Origin: Physcia stellaris
Taxonomy: Eukaryota > Ascomycota > Lecanoromycetes > Caliciales > Physciaceae
Direction of reading: 5' to 3'
DNA length: 64,000 bases
Assembly: GCA_018902385.1 (NCBI GenBank)
Contig: JABSSW010000079.1
Location: 78,568-142,567, forward strand
Position 1 is the first letter of the stretch; every line of letters starts with the position of its first letter. A program made the position numbers and the translations under genes. Under the pieces are notes generated by a model. The model had not been told where the DNA came from. It was given only the letters and a program-made list of their open reading frames with translations, and made no database searches. Positions 1-10,912 of this stretch are shown here, piece after piece.

Positions 1-597
1 TCGGAATCATAGATAGGCTACTCGTAGTCTCGTAATTATTGAGCTGCTTGCTCGTCCAACTCTGGTATAGAAACACGGATGGCCGGACTATGGCAACTGC
101 CGGAATCATCCTTCGATGACCAGTAATTGCTCCCCATCTGGACCGTTAAGCATACAAGCTCTTGCGGCCAGTGGCTAAATCAACCGATCCAAAGCATGAA
201 ATTTTCCGTGGATACCCGTCAGAAAATTACATCCTGATATAATCATTTTTTCAAAGCTCGTATCATATTAAATAGCCAACTCGTGGGCTTCATGACTTAG
301 CATCAGAGGCGTGGGATTCATCTACTTCGCATGCCCAAGTGCCCGTATTCACCGACAAACGAATCTTTCGAATCTCGAGCCGAGGCAGTTGTGACATTAC
401 TGCGCCCGACATATGCAGCAGGGAATACAATGAACAACAGCAAGATCTCGTGAGTAAAGGACGCGTAGATAGAATCTACAGCGGCAGAAGCCTGCTAAGT
501 GCTTCACCAAGCTGACTCAGCCGGCTGCTCTTTCCACCGGCACCGCCGGAAGTGTCCCGAAAGGCGCCAAGAAGCTAGTCACTCACACTAGTAAGTC
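1..597. other. intergenic, nothing recognised
   Basis: No reading frame, RNA gene or repeat that I can support was seen. The last part is presumably the promoter of the F-box-like gene that follows. Confidence 0.5.
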
Positions 598-1623
598 ATG
601 CAATCCAACGATCCAGGAGCTTTTTACCTTACCGTTATACGTTGCTTGAACGTCGCTGTGCTAACTATGCGCCTGCCACCAGTTACCACGGTTCGCCGAT
701 GTACAGGCCGATCCATACCTTCTAACATACCACTACAGCCGCGTTCGCTTCCATTCGAAATCCAGATACGAATTCTGCAGCAAACTGATCTAGTGGCACC
801 TTACGACCTACAGTGGACGGAAGGTCATGGCTTTGTCTGTCGAGCACGCAGCCCCAGCGACGAGCTGACCGATGATCTCGATCAGGAACAAGGTCACTCT
901 TTCTGGCAGCGAGGACCGCTCGATCTGAATCCATGTTCAATATGTATCGCCACCCGGGATCCATGCCACAATCGGGATGCGATAGTGCCACATGGAGCTT
1001 CAGCGTCCCAGTGCGAGTGCTGGAGATTTCCGGCAGAAATGTTCCTCGTAAGCAAGGCCTATCATAAGGAAGCCATGCGGATTTTTTATTCTATGAATCA
1101 CTTCTATGTGATGCCCGGTCCTGACTGGGAAGTCTCGCCCGCTGAATGCCCCGCTTTTATCGAACAGATGCCTTCATATGCACTACCTTACCTTAGATCT
1201 TTGCAACTCATCCTGCCGTATTTCGATGACTTGGATTTCGATGAATGGGTGCAGCAAAGCTGGACAGGCTCTAGATGGTGTCGATATACGGAAATACTAG
1301 CTAAAAGCGCGAATCTATCGCGCTTAACTCTTACGATCGACCAGTCGCTGTGGCGTGATCATGTTTACGATGACGTGGGTCTTCAAGCACAGGCCGATGA
1401 AATTGCGTGGCGAGTTGATCAAAAACTCATAGAACCGTTCCAAGCATTGCGAGGGCTCAAGAACCTATTCGTTCACTTGAGATATCCATTGGAATTGGGA
1501 CTACGTACCCATAGGGAGGGCATACTGGAACGTCGCGTCATGGGGGAGGATTACGATGCTGAAAAGAACGGAAAATACGCACATAAGCACAGGTTCTACG
1601 TACCCCGTCGGGAGCGGGATTAG
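598..1623 (+). CDS. F-box-like fungal protein (hypothetical)
   Basis: This is a single-exon frame of 341 codons. Residues about 50-70 (LPFEIQIRILQQTDLVAPYD) have the layout of the degenerate F-box start common in large fungal families, in which LP-x-EI-x-x-x-IL is followed by a leucine- and tryptophan-containing helix. A Cys-rich patch (CSIC, CHNR, CECW) at about 112-140 precedes a segment FLVSKAYHKEAMRIFYSMNHF typical of these proteins, in which a helix of the form LVSR..EA..IFY follows the F-box. Family members are thought to act as SCF ubiquitin-ligase adaptors, but nothing in the sequence identifies a substrate. An in-frame ATG at codon 24 is an alternative start. The assignment to the F-box-like class is from recall and no particular orthologue is recognised. 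Confidence 0.6.
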   Translation: MQSNDPGAFYLTVIRCLNVAVLTMRLPPVTTVRRCTGRSIPSNIPLQPRSLPFEIQIRILQQTDLVAPYDLQWTEGHGFVCRARSPSDELTDDLDQEQGHSFWQRGPLDLNPCSICIATRDPCHNRDAIVPHGASASQCECWRFPAEMFLVSKAYHKEAMRIFYSMNHFYVMPGPDWEVSPAECPAFIEQMPSYALPYLRSLQLILPYFDDLDFDEWVQQSWTGSRWCRYTEILAKSANLSRLTLTIDQSLWRDHVYDDVGLQAQADEIAWRVDQKLIEPFQALRGLKNLFVHLRYPLELGLRTHREGILERRVMGEDYDAEKNGKYAHKHRFYVPRRERD

Positions 1624-1672
1624 GGAGCATCAGTAACACGATTGTCAAGTCTAATTTGCTCATAGCTCCGAA

Positions 1673-1708
1673 GGAGCTTAGACTGAGAAGGGAGCTTAGA
1701 CTGAGAAG
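1673..1708. repeat. 18-bp perfect tandem duplication
   Basis: The unit ggagcttagactgagaag occurs twice head to tail (1673-1690 and 1691-1708), just downstream of the F-box-like stop codon. It has no evident function. Confidence 0.9.
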
Positions 1709-1807
1709 GCAAATACATAGCAAGGGATTATCACAGGGAGACTCCGAGTCTCTCGAGCTTACGCGCTCCCTTCTAACAAAATGAGAGCATCTGCGAAAGG
1801 TCTTTAT

Positions 1808-2283
1808 GTAAGACTAACCACTGCACCAAAAGTGAGGCCCCACAGTAGTGAGTAGCGTATGATGATATATGAGGGTAATAGTGATCTGACACACCCTTTC
1901 AGCTTAGTTAAACTTCGATGAACTAAAATGTATCGAATATAGCGTGATGAAATGTACTTGTAGCAAAGTATTAATGATAAGTCTTTCTCGCTTGTATGAA
2001 CTATGTCGCTATGTGCGAACGACGCTCGATACGAAATTGTGCTTAATCAATCAAATCATTCGACTAATATTGATACCGTTTCGTTGTACGACTCTGCTTG
2101 AGTGCTAATAATTGACTTTTCGATGCGTTGTGTAAGATTCGAACTTGCGACGTTCGTGTTTTTGTACGCTAACTTTAAACGAAATCCGAACTCATAACTG
2201 TAAGACTAACCACTGCACCAAAAGTGAAACCCCACAGTAGTGAGTAGCGTATGATGGTATATGAGGGTAATAGTGATCTGACA
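1808..2283 (-). repeat. tRNA-related SINE-like element, left copy (inverted)
   Basis: On the minus strand this copy carries an A-box-like stretch (tggtgcagtggttagtctta) and a B-box-like GTTCGAATC (complement of 2137-2145), as expected of a tRNA-derived RNA polymerase III promoter. About 83 bp are directly repeated at its two ends (1808-1891 and 2200-2283), and these include the A box. The two end repeats differ at a few sites, mostly G-to-A. No open frame is present. It could be a SINE or a small terminal-repeat element; the internal tRNA-like boxes favour the former. Confidence 0.6.
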
Positions 2284-2284
2284 T

Positions 2285-2712
2285 CACTACTGTGAAACCT
2301 CACTTTTGGTGCAGTGATTAGTCTTACAGTTATGAGTTCGGATCTCGCTTAAAGTTAGCGCACAAACACGAACGTCGCAAGTTCGAATCCTACAAGACGC
2401 ACAACGAAACGAGTATCAATACTAGTCAAATGATTTGATTGATTAAACGCGACACCGTATGACGATACAGTACATACGAGCGGGAAGACACTTACAAATT
2501 GCCACGTATCACACTGGGATTTGGATTGTTTCATTAATACTATTATTACAAGTACATTTCATCACGCTATATTCGATACATCTTAGTTCACCGAAGCTTA
2601 ACTAAGCTGAAAGGGTGTGTCAGACCAGAATTACCCTCATATACCACCATACGCTACTCACTACTTGTGGGGCCGTGGGGCCTCACTTTTGGTGCAGTGG
2701 TACAGTCTTACA
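2285..2712 (+). repeat. tRNA-related SINE-like element, right copy
   Basis: This is the same element as at 1808-2283 in the opposite orientation, so the two form a large imperfect palindrome centred near 2284. A box: 2308-2326. B-box-like gttcgaatcc: 2381-2390. The terminal motif with the A box recurs at 2683-2712, and the segment 2622-2712 is the reverse complement of the end repeats of the left copy. The first end repeat (2287-2327) is truncated. The body between the end repeats differs from the left copy by scattered substitutions and short indels. Confidence 0.6.
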
Positions 2713-3921
2713 CTTTTACGTTTCAGATAGTTCTCGGGAGCTAGGAATGGATCAATAGGAAGTGAGACAACAACCTTGTCTCCTAAACGTTGAAGAGATA
2801 AGGCGCTCGCTCATTTCTCATGAATAAGCTGGGCTGTGGCCCAAACACTCCAGAGTAACCTCAGCAACACATCAATATTGAGCTCTTATCCGTTCTTTTC
2901 TCTTCTTGACCCCATTCTTATGACCGGGTATCGCCTAAGTGTAGCTTGATCTGGAGATCTCCGGTAGCCAGTTCTTGATGGCCTCTCGAGTCGACTGCAC
3001 AATATGATCTCGCTCACTGTACGAGTACCCTATATTAGGTTGTTGGCAGTGTCCAGTCCACAACGATGGGCCAAGAAAACAAAGAAACCCCTACAACAGC
3101 CAGCCTTTGCTGGGCACAGCGCTATACACATCAATAGATAGCCTACAATTAAAATGCGAGCAGTAATCTTAACCCAACATCAAATCACTCACCCACACCG
3201 CCATCACCTCCGTTGACATTCTCCCTGCCATTTTCGAGACCCGATTTCAAAGAGGAGCCCAGCATCAGCCAAGCAGACAATAATACTAGTACCTAGAGGA
3301 CTCATACCGTAGTATTGGGTGCATCAGCAGCAGGATAGATAATAAAAACCCCAAAGAGGAAACATCGTCAATTGACTTTCAGGATCCGCCCCCACATCAC
3401 GCCAGTGCAGGTCCCAGGCACTCCCAGCAGCACGCTTCGGGCGTCAACCAGTGAAAACCTCGCGCTTGCATGCACCCCAAAAACCCATCATCATCACTAC
3501 GGATCCATCAAGGCAATTTCGCACCATAGCGTTTTTTGCTCTGGTAGTTATCAGACTTGTAGACAGCTGAGTCGCGCTTCCAAAGAGAGACATCGACGGT
3601 TTGTCTATCTCTACATTGTTATAACATTTATACGTGACGATACTGAGCGAACCGTGTCCATTGATCGAAATCAAATTACCGATCAGTTAGCACTGCTAGA
3701 TCGTGCGTCAGATCCTGGCGCAAAGACTAAACAGTGCTAGAGAATCCTACACTCTGCCAGCTCAATTTGGGACCTGGAACCTTGCCTTGGTATGGTTAGC
3801 TTTGGTGGTCTAGCTGGTGCAGGGGGTGCGCCCCATGATGTCTTCATAACCTTTCTTAAAACCCATCTCTCAAACCAGAGTTGACCTCGAAAAGAACTTT
3901 CCCTTCCATCCGGTCTTCACA
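2713..3921. other. intergenic, nothing recognised
   Basis: Short overlapping open frames lie on both strands around 3370-3740 but show no family similarity and no convincing splice structure. The last few hundred bases should hold the promoter of the CFEM gene. Confidence 0.5.
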
Positions 3922-5199
3922 ATGCGCAACCGTCACCAGCCTGTCCTCGCCCTCATACTCCTCCTCCTCTCCGTTCTCAATGCGGCGCAAAGCGTGACGA
4001 TCAATGATTTCCCTCCATGCGCTGTTCGTTCCCTCCCATATCCCATCCACTCCACTCCCCTCCTCTTTCCCACGTTCCACTCCACGCCACATTCCAATTA
4101 ACTAACAAATAACCACCGTCCAGCAAAAATGCATCACCACCTCGCTCGCCCAAACAGGCGGCCACTCCACCAGCGATCTAGATTTCATCTGTAGCTCGAA
4201 TCAGTTCCTAAGTGCAGCGGAGGGGTGTGAAGCGCAGAGCTGTCCGTCTGAGGAGCTGATTCGTATGTTTTACTCTCGTTTCCTGTTGGCTAATCCAGTT
4301 ATTTCCTTCCTGTCATCGTCTATCTATCGAAGCGAGAAGTAGGAGAGAGGAGGTTTGGGGCTAGAAAGAAGATTGAGGAAGGGAGGAAGGGAACAGAAGA
4401 AGTTACTGACGGCGTCCACTTAGGTATTTTCGGCCTTGCGATCCAGCTCTGTGAGCCGGTGGGTGGGACGGCGCATATTGGGCTGTTCAATCTGAGTAGT
4501 TGTGCTGTAAGCCGTCCCTCTTTTTCTTCTCCTCTCCCCTATCCATCCCATTCCATCTCTTTCTTCTCCTCTCCCCTATCCATCCCAGTCTAGCCCTGCC
4601 TGAACCTACCACATACCCCAATATCCATATCCACCATCTGCTTGCCGGGAAAGTAGAAGAAGACCGAAAAACAAGAAAGATGACTGACAGTACTATTTGG
4701 AAATAGCAACCAGCCCTCACCCTCGCCACCCAGAAAAGCGGCTGCAAGCCCACAAACTGGACCTGTATCTGCTCCAACCCAGCCTACACCGTCGACGCAG
4801 CCAAAGCCGAAGAAACTGCCTGCAACGCTACAGAGCGGGAGTGTGAGTCCCTGTTCCCCTGCCCTCCTTAATCTCCCTTTCCAACCTTACCGCTTCCCCT
4901 TTTCCCCACCCCCTCCTTACCAAACTCAGCTGACAAAACCTCACACAAAAACAGCAATCCTCCAATTCTCCAGCCTGGCATGTGCAGCAGCAGGCCTGCC
5001 ACTCCCGAACATCACTAGCCCGTTGAATACGACAAGTCCATCTAATACAACGACCGGATCGAATATGACTGTCACGAGCCCATCCGTAGGAAGCCCGAGT
5101 ATGACGGCTTTTACGGGGGGTGCGGCGCCTGTTGGGATCGGTGGCGGGGTTCTGGCTGTTGCTTTGGGGATGATGGGGTTGTGCGTGGGGGCTTGGTAG
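3922..5199 (+). CDS. secreted, probably GPI-anchored CFEM-domain protein
   Basis: Five exons join in frame: 3922-4023, 4124-4262, 4424-4506, 4707-4842 and 4955-5199, with canonical GT-AG introns. A signal peptide (MRNRHQPVLALILLLLSVLNA) is followed by FPPCAQKC, the hallmark start of a CFEM domain. Later cysteines fall in FICSS, GCEAQSC and QLCEP. A second CFEM-like half follows, with SSCAQP, SGCKPTNWTCIC, ETACN and LACAAAG. The C-terminal part is rich in Ser, Thr and Asn-glycosylation sequons and ends in a small-residue and hydrophobic tail (GGGVLAVALGMMGLCVGAW), typical of a GPI-anchor signal. CFEM proteins are fungal cell-surface or secreted proteins; some bind haem, others act at host or surface interfaces. 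Both halves lack some of the usual eight cysteines, so the count of two degenerate domains is my reading. Confidence 0.85.
4523..4587. repeat. tandem duplication inside CFEM intron 3
   Basis: A 28-bp pyrimidine-rich block (4523-4550) is repeated exactly at 4560-4587, a period of 37 bp. It makes intron 3 longer (200 bp) than its neighbours. Confidence 0.85.
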
Positions 5200-5390
5200 G
5201 CGAGGATGATGAGGGAGGTTGAGGAGGGGTTGGGAGGTTTGAAGATCGAGTGCGTTGGCGGTGAGTGTGGCGAAGGGCGAGCCCGTCTTGAGATGTAGCT
5301 CCAAGTGTAGGGTATTTCAAGTGCCGTGTAAAGAGTAGGCAAATCGCACATTCCCATCCCCATCCATTCCCCAAATCTCCGAAGTCTTTA

Positions 5391-5428
5391 TCTTTTCTTT
5401 TCTTTTCTTTTCTTTTTTTCTTTTTTTG
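5391..5428. repeat. TTTTC pentamer microsatellite / pyrimidine tract
   Basis: A run of TCTTT/TTTTC units passes into interrupted poly-T. It lies in the 1.3-kb gap between the CFEM gene and the large minus-strand gene. Confidence 0.85.
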
Positions 5429-5581
5429 AATCTACAGCAAGCACCAATATACATAGTCCGCTCTACAAACAGCCACCATGCCCCCAACCCTCCCCTAACC
5501 CCCAACCTCAACGTCCCCATCATCTCCCAGTACCCATCCCACTCCATCTCGACCTCCAGCAACTCGAAGATCCGCAAAACA

Positions 5582-5908
5582 TCACAGAGAGAAACATATC
5601 TGACCTGCGAACTCCCTCAACAACATTCTAACCCCCGGTCCAAAATGATATCCGATGCCGTGCGCTGGAATCAAATGGTCGACATCAAGAGAATGGACTT
5701 CGAGGTAGGAGCGCTTCATGCACTCTTTGATATTCCGCACGTACACGAGCTCCGGGCGCGAGGATATCGGGGAGAATCCAGGGGTCCCGGGGACTTCGCA
5801 GGGGTTGGGCTGAGGGGAGGGGGAGCGGGGCGGGTGCTGTTTGTGCAGTGGTTCAGGGATGGTTGGCTGGGGGTTAGTTGAGCTGCGGAGTGCGCTCACC
5901 GAAGCCAC
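5582..5908 (-). pseudogene. possible coding remnant, uncharacterised
   Basis: An open minus-strand frame of 108 codons has a low-complexity Pro-rich start. A more protein-like second half contains SLDVDHLIPAHG, which resembles the His-containing loop of metallo-beta-lactamase-fold proteins (of the type D-F-D-x-L-I-P-C-H-G), followed by about 20 residues that could be the next helix. No upstream exon with the HxHxDH metal motif was found. If real, it is a C-terminal fragment. The plus strand is also open here (5426-5881), so chance is a serious alternative. Confidence 0.2.
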
Positions 5909-6501
5909 GCGGAGGAACCTGCGTGTGCGGCCGGACCTGCTGGGTGTGCTAGAGCTGAGACGGTCGACGCTAGATGTAGGAAGATCTTTGAAGAATCATA
6001 TTTTTGTTGGATTGAGATGAGGATGGAATGAGTTATGTTGTTTGTGGGCAACACTGATGAGAAGCCTGGCTTGTTGTTGGCCAAGAATTGATAATGGACA
6101 ACGAAGCCGCTTACGGATAAATGGAAATCCTGGCGTATCTTACATATGGGATGGATGTACTCGTAGCGACAAGCGATGACAGTTTCAGGGAGTTCCAAAC
6201 AGTACAACCCACATAAGTCGCAATCTTTTCGACGGAGATTTTCGGGAAGGGTTCACGCCACCGCTGTATCATATCATTACTTTTTTCCTGCTCGATGCTT
6301 AGAAGGTAATATCTTTGGGATTGCGAAGTAGGAGAGAAGTCCTGTCTCTGTAGATTAAAGCCATCACTTCACATAGGAGTACGTATTTCTTTCCATCCGC
6401 TGAAAGGTATCGAATGGCTGCGATTATCTATTTCTGTAAAGCATTATCTACTACCACATTTTTATTGATTCCCCATGCCCATCATATCGCAATGAAGCGG
6501 C
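5909..6501. other. intergenic, nothing recognised
   Basis: There is no supported feature. This lies downstream of the 886-residue minus-strand gene and probably holds its 3' UTR. Confidence 0.5.
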
Positions 6502-9162
6502 CTACTTGACCTGAAAACTATCTGCACTCCATCCGTACTTCCTCGCCATCCTGTTGGCCTCGAACCTGATTTTGTCGAAGTTCATCTCATGTGATGGATG
6601 AGGTTCGTGGACGGTGATAGGCGCATTCCTTTTCCAGGTAGGCTCGAAATACCATTCTGAGCCATGTCGCTTCTCGATCTCGAAGTCGAGACTGTACATA
6701 ACGTGTAGGAAGTCTTTCCATTGGACCTTTCGAGATGTTCTGTCTTCGACGGAGGTTGGGTAGAAGGTGGCAATCGTCTTGAAGGCCTTTTTCGGAAGAC
6801 GGAAGATCTGAACCGGCGATTTTGCTTCTTCGGGGACGACCATAGGCTCAGTGGAAGACGACTCAGGGCTCGGGTACGCCTCGCCTCTTGTCTTCGGTTT
6901 TGTTTTGATTTCCGTTGGGATCTTTTCGGAGCTTTCTAGGGCTAAATTGGCGCCGAAGTCAAAGAATTCCATCGGTAACGGGTTGCCCTTCACCCTTCTC
7001 TGCTGCGCCTCTTCCGGTATCCAAGGCGGTGTACGCTGGATTTCACGGGCAGTCAATTTGCTGCCTAACCACTCTCGAAGAGTCTTGCCGGTCTTGCGGA
7101 CGAGTGATAAGTCTACCTGGCTCCAGAAAGCATCGAGCTTGGATTCAGCATGCTGCATCTGCTTTACATGCTGCAGAGTTCGTTTTCTCCCAGCTGGATA
7201 GTCAAAAGCGGATCTGGGCTTGGTATGTGCGCTAAGTCGTAATTTCGGAATAATGTCTTCGAGCTCGTCTATGACTTTGAATTGTGAAATGCAGTCTCGG
7301 TGAAGATCTTTGTAGCTTTCCTGATGACTACCAACATATGCTGGTTGATGTCGGCGGAGAGTATCCCAAATATGTGAGAAGGCTGCCATTCGTGATATCT
7401 GTCGCCGTATATTTGTACCCATCGTGGCATATTGTACTGAATCAGACTCGATGATGCGCTCCATCTTGTCCAGAATATTCACCCCGCCCCAGATCTCCAC
7501 TGTGCGTATATCAACGAGGGTATTGAGTAATTTCAGGATTAGAGGCCAGCGATCCGATGTTGCCTCATTGAGCCGCAGGGATTGAGAGCCGTCCTCCTCA
7601 GAAACCACCTCATAAAATTCTTGGAAAGAAGGGCAGGACATCAGTGAACGATAGAGGTCTTTCGTGGCGTATATCCAAACCGCGGACATTAGGCAGATGA
7701 AGCTTCCCAATGCCAGTTCGTAGTCTCGAGGAAGACGTTTCGACAATTGTATCTCGACCTTCAAATTGGCTTTCGCATGTTCAAGCCTGGTAAGATAGGT
7801 CATGATCGCGTCCCAGATGACTACGTCGCGGTATGAGTAGAAAACCACATCTGCACAGTCGTAGTGAAGGGCCATGTCGTCTACCTTATGCGAACTTCGA
7901 GATGGGGTCTCGTTGATCGTTCTCCTTGACAGTTCTAAGTTCTGTCCATGGAAATTCACCAACTGTTCCACAAAGTAGGCAGGATCTTCATGTAAAGCCC
8001 AGAAGTTATCTTCAGCTTCATCGCGTCTGGCGCCTGCCCATTTCCGCACAGACTCCACAGAAAAGGGCTGTGGTAGACCATAACACGCCTGCGTATTGAT
8101 TTCTGAGATGGAGTGCCATTCTTTGGAATCGGACCATGTTTCTGTGAATCCAATGCTTCGCTCCTGTTCAAAGACTTCATCCATTTTCTTGGCCGCTGTT
8201 GCTGATAGGTCGATATCATGTAGCAATAGCTCCACACACCGAACCAGGAAACTGTAAATCTTCTTCTGATTCTGCAAGATGATGAAACCTTGATCAAGTT
8301 TGAAGCCAAATCCAGCATAAACATGGTCTTCCTTTTCCGTTTGGGACTTGCAAGTCTTAAGTGTTCCATAAGTGGCCCGAGTCTTCTGGCCTGTCAGGAG
8401 CATTATTGTACCATTGAGGGCTGTATCCTTGACGGCCTCCAATTCAATGGCGATGGGAAATCCGGCCGAGTCAGAAAAAGCAAAATGTTCTGGAGGCACA
8501 CTCGCCCTCGACTGTATCATGTTCAGGAGATTCTTCGATGCGCACAAATCCTCCAGATTGATGAATGGCATCAGCAACGCGTCTCGATGAAGGGGACCTT
8601 TAAGCTTCCTTTGGATGATATCGTATTCAGGGCGGTGCACTGGGTTCATCTCCGGCCAGGCCCTTGATAGTATATTCTTTCGCTTTTCGATGGTCTTTTT
8701 CATCCATCGACGGTTCAAAACTTCAGAATTAGCGCCACGAATACTCTGAAGCGTTTCCCAGTCGTCAAGTATACTGTTGACAACTAGCGGAGCTTTCCGT
8801 CGCACAGTCTGAAGCAGTGCTTGGCGCTCGTTCTCTTGGATGCGGAATGCTTCCTGAAATTTTTCATTCCATTCTTTCAGATCGGGGTTTTTGTCATTGG
8901 GATCTGGATAAGGAAATGTAGGCTGATGAAGGCGCATTAGCTCTATAAATATGGCAAAACCCTTATCAAGAACCTCTTCAACGAATTCCACTTGGCTGAT
9001 CTGCCCTGAGTAAAATGCTTTTCCAAGTCTCTCTTGATCCGTGATTTCGAGGTTTGATAAAAGGTTCAGAACCGAATCTAGATTGACATCCTCCACGAGA
9101 TAATTCAGAGCAGCTTCTAATTTGTCTATCCTTTTCGTGGGGGAATCGTTGGTTGTCGACAT
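6502..9162 (-). CDS. large fungal protein of unknown function with conserved C-terminal domain
   Basis: This is a single-exon frame of 886 codons without introns. The main body is helical and charged, has no motif that I recognise, and looks cytoplasmic or nuclear (no signal peptide or membrane segment). The last about 85 residues (VQWKDFLHVMYSLDFEIEKR, then GSEWYFEP, HEPHPSHEM and RKYGW) match a module I recall at the C-terminus of many uncharacterised fungal proteins, often loosely named 'ipa protein'. Its G-S-x-W/Y and H-E-P-H-P motifs suggest a small mRNA-interferase-like (HicA-type, dsRBD-like) fold, but that is inference. A preceding linker (about 745-790) is rich in Ser, Pro, Glu and Lys. 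The ATG at 9162 is followed by a plausible acidic N-terminus. Confidence 0.75.
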   Translation of the reverse strand: MSTTNDSPTKRIDKLEAALNYLVEDVNLDSVLNLLSNLEITDQERLGKAFYSGQISQVEFVEEVLDKGFAIFIELMRLHQPTFPYPDPNDKNPDLKEWNEKFQEAFRIQENERQALLQTVRRKAPLVVNSILDDWETLQSIRGANSEVLNRRWMKKTIEKRKNILSRAWPEMNPVHRPEYDIIQRKLKGPLHRDALLMPFINLEDLCASKNLLNMIQSRASVPPEHFAFSDSAGFPIAIELEAVKDTALNGTIMLLTGQKTRATYGTLKTCKSQTEKEDHVYAGFGFKLDQGFIILQNQKKIYSFLVRCVELLLHDIDLSATAAKKMDEVFEQERSIGFTETWSDSKEWHSISEINTQACYGLPQPFSVESVRKWAGARRDEAEDNFWALHEDPAYFVEQLVNFHGQNLELSRRTINETPSRSSHKVDDMALHYDCADVVFYSYRDVVIWDAIMTYLTRLEHAKANLKVEIQLSKRLPRDYELALGSFICLMSAVWIYATKDLYRSLMSCPSFQEFYEVVSEEDGSQSLRLNEATSDRWPLILKLLNTLVDIRTVEIWGGVNILDKMERIIESDSVQYATMGTNIRRQISRMAAFSHIWDTLRRHQPAYVGSHQESYKDLHRDCISQFKVIDELEDIIPKLRLSAHTKPRSAFDYPAGRKRTLQHVKQMQHAESKLDAFWSQVDLSLVRKTGKTLREWLGSKLTAREIQRTPPWIPEEAQQRRVKGNPLPMEFFDFGANLALESSEKIPTEIKTKPKTRGEAYPSPESSSTEPMVVPEEAKSPVQIFRLPKKAFKTIATFYPTSVEDRTSRKVQWKDFLHVMYSLDFEIEKRHGSEWYFEPTWKRNAPITVHEPHPSHEMNFDKIRFEANRMARKYGWSADSFQVK

Positions 9163-10912
9163 GTCTGATGATATGTAGGCAAAGGATTGCGTCTTTCGTA
9201 GAAAATATGGAATCTCCTGATACTGATTTAGAGTAATAGTATATATGATGGACCAAGATTATCAAATTGCAATTTGAAGAGGTGATGAGTGACTTTTCAA
9301 AGCCTATGACGGACTCTCTTTGTCTATATTTTCTCACTGATGTGATGTGTGAGCCCTTCTTGAGATTTAGCATGATCCCTTTATCTAGGCACATATCACT
9401 TACTTGACGAACATAGTCAGGCTATTCACCACTATGTCATGTTACATAAACACTACCTATAGTATATTTGTTAAACACTTCAGTGAAGCGATGAGATGGG
9501 TGCCACTGGAAGCATCTGGTTGGATGTTCCATGGTGTAGTGTCGGGATAATAACGCTGCTCAACAAACTTCGCAGCAGATGGTTAGTTTGATATATAAGT
9601 ATAGAAGTATTACAAGGACAATTGGGATATCATGCAATCAGTCTGACAGACCAGCAGGCCCAAGACGATGGCACCATTCATGCCAAAATTTAAGATAGCT
9701 CATGGACTTGTATGTCTAAGTGCTTTCACAAACCGATGACTGCGATGATATTCCCGCAGCAAAGCCTTATTCCAAACCTCTCAGGTAGCATGTAATGTCT
9801 GTTGAGTATTTTAGGAGCCAGCATTGCCAAACTAAGATGAGCGTTGAGCTGTAAGATGTCTCTTTGTGTCTTAGGTACAGCTTCAGAACAAATCTGGACA
9901 AGGAATCTATTGCTCCGAAAAGACCTGATATTGAATTTCAGTGGCATCAATACCTATGTATAGTCTATAAGACTGGTGTCATATTACAGAATAAGAAGGT
10001 GAAAGAGATATAGTAGTAGGGACATTATGGCGTGACTGATATGTTGACCCGCAAAACTACTTATACTGCTGGCTCGAGAGACTGTGGAGCAAACTCTTGA
10101 ACAGGGAGGTATCGCTAGCTGAACACCAAGGCAAATGCAGTGAATTGCACGCAAAGAGAGAGTCAGTATATATCGTTATTACGACTTAATAGTTCCGATG
10201 TTAAGGTACGGGTGTTCTGTCTAATATCACTGTTCACAAGCTTTTGGAAGGGACCATGTGTAGTGATTGGTAAGCATCGCTTGGCAAAAGCTTGGCAAAT
10301 GACTACGGACACAATTAGGGCTAGGGTACCTCGGTGCGTACGGAGTACTTGGTCTGTTTATCCCGTAGCTGCTCCGTACGGATTCCTCTGTAACTTTAGC
10401 TTGATAACACTTGCACTGGGCACTGCAGTGATTACAAAAGCGCGAAACTGGCTCAAGACAATTTTGTCCCAGCTGTTTCGCTACTTCGATGAGACGAGGA
10501 GTCCCTCATGATGGCCCCAGCATGCTTCAGCCGGTGGAGGCGCGTTCCGACCACGGTGGCGAATACGTCACTGTATCCATTCGATCAGTAATCGGTGCGA
10601 TCTCGATCTTCTGGCTTTTCGGAAGGTCCCTTCCGATGCGCTGTGACCTCTACTATGTCATGGGCTACCTTAGACCCCCGGAGGCTTAAACCCGAAGTGC
10701 ACAATCGTGGTGCTGGTGGGGGTTTCCGACGCCAGTCTACACGCATTATAAATCATCGAGCCAGACCACGCAGAGAGCGCTGATTACTATACACCCAGCA
10801 ACTATTTAGATCTCTCTTCACCCGCGACACCAGTCTCTGTTACCCTCTGTTATCACTGGACACCCGGCGCAGCAATCTACCTTCAATCGGATCAACCAGC
10901 CTTACAGTCGGA
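9163..10912. other. intergenic, 1.75 kb, promoter region of two divergent genes
   Basis: It lies between divergently transcribed genes. Short frames (9726-9950, 10140-10511) have no family features. A palindromic GTACGGAGTAC is at 10338-10348, a related ccgtacgg is near 10375, and a TATA-like box lies near the right end. Confidence 0.6.
10747..10752 (+). promoter_or_regulatory. TATA-like box of the alcohol dehydrogenase gene
   Basis: TATAAA is placed about 165 bp upstream of the ATG at 10913, a common distance in ascomycetes. It is position-based inference only. Confidence 0.35.

Noticed and set aside
5426-5881. 151-codon plus-strand frame overlapping the 5582-5908 minus frame
   Set aside because: Its start is low complexity and its second half mirrors the opposite frame; no domain was seen.
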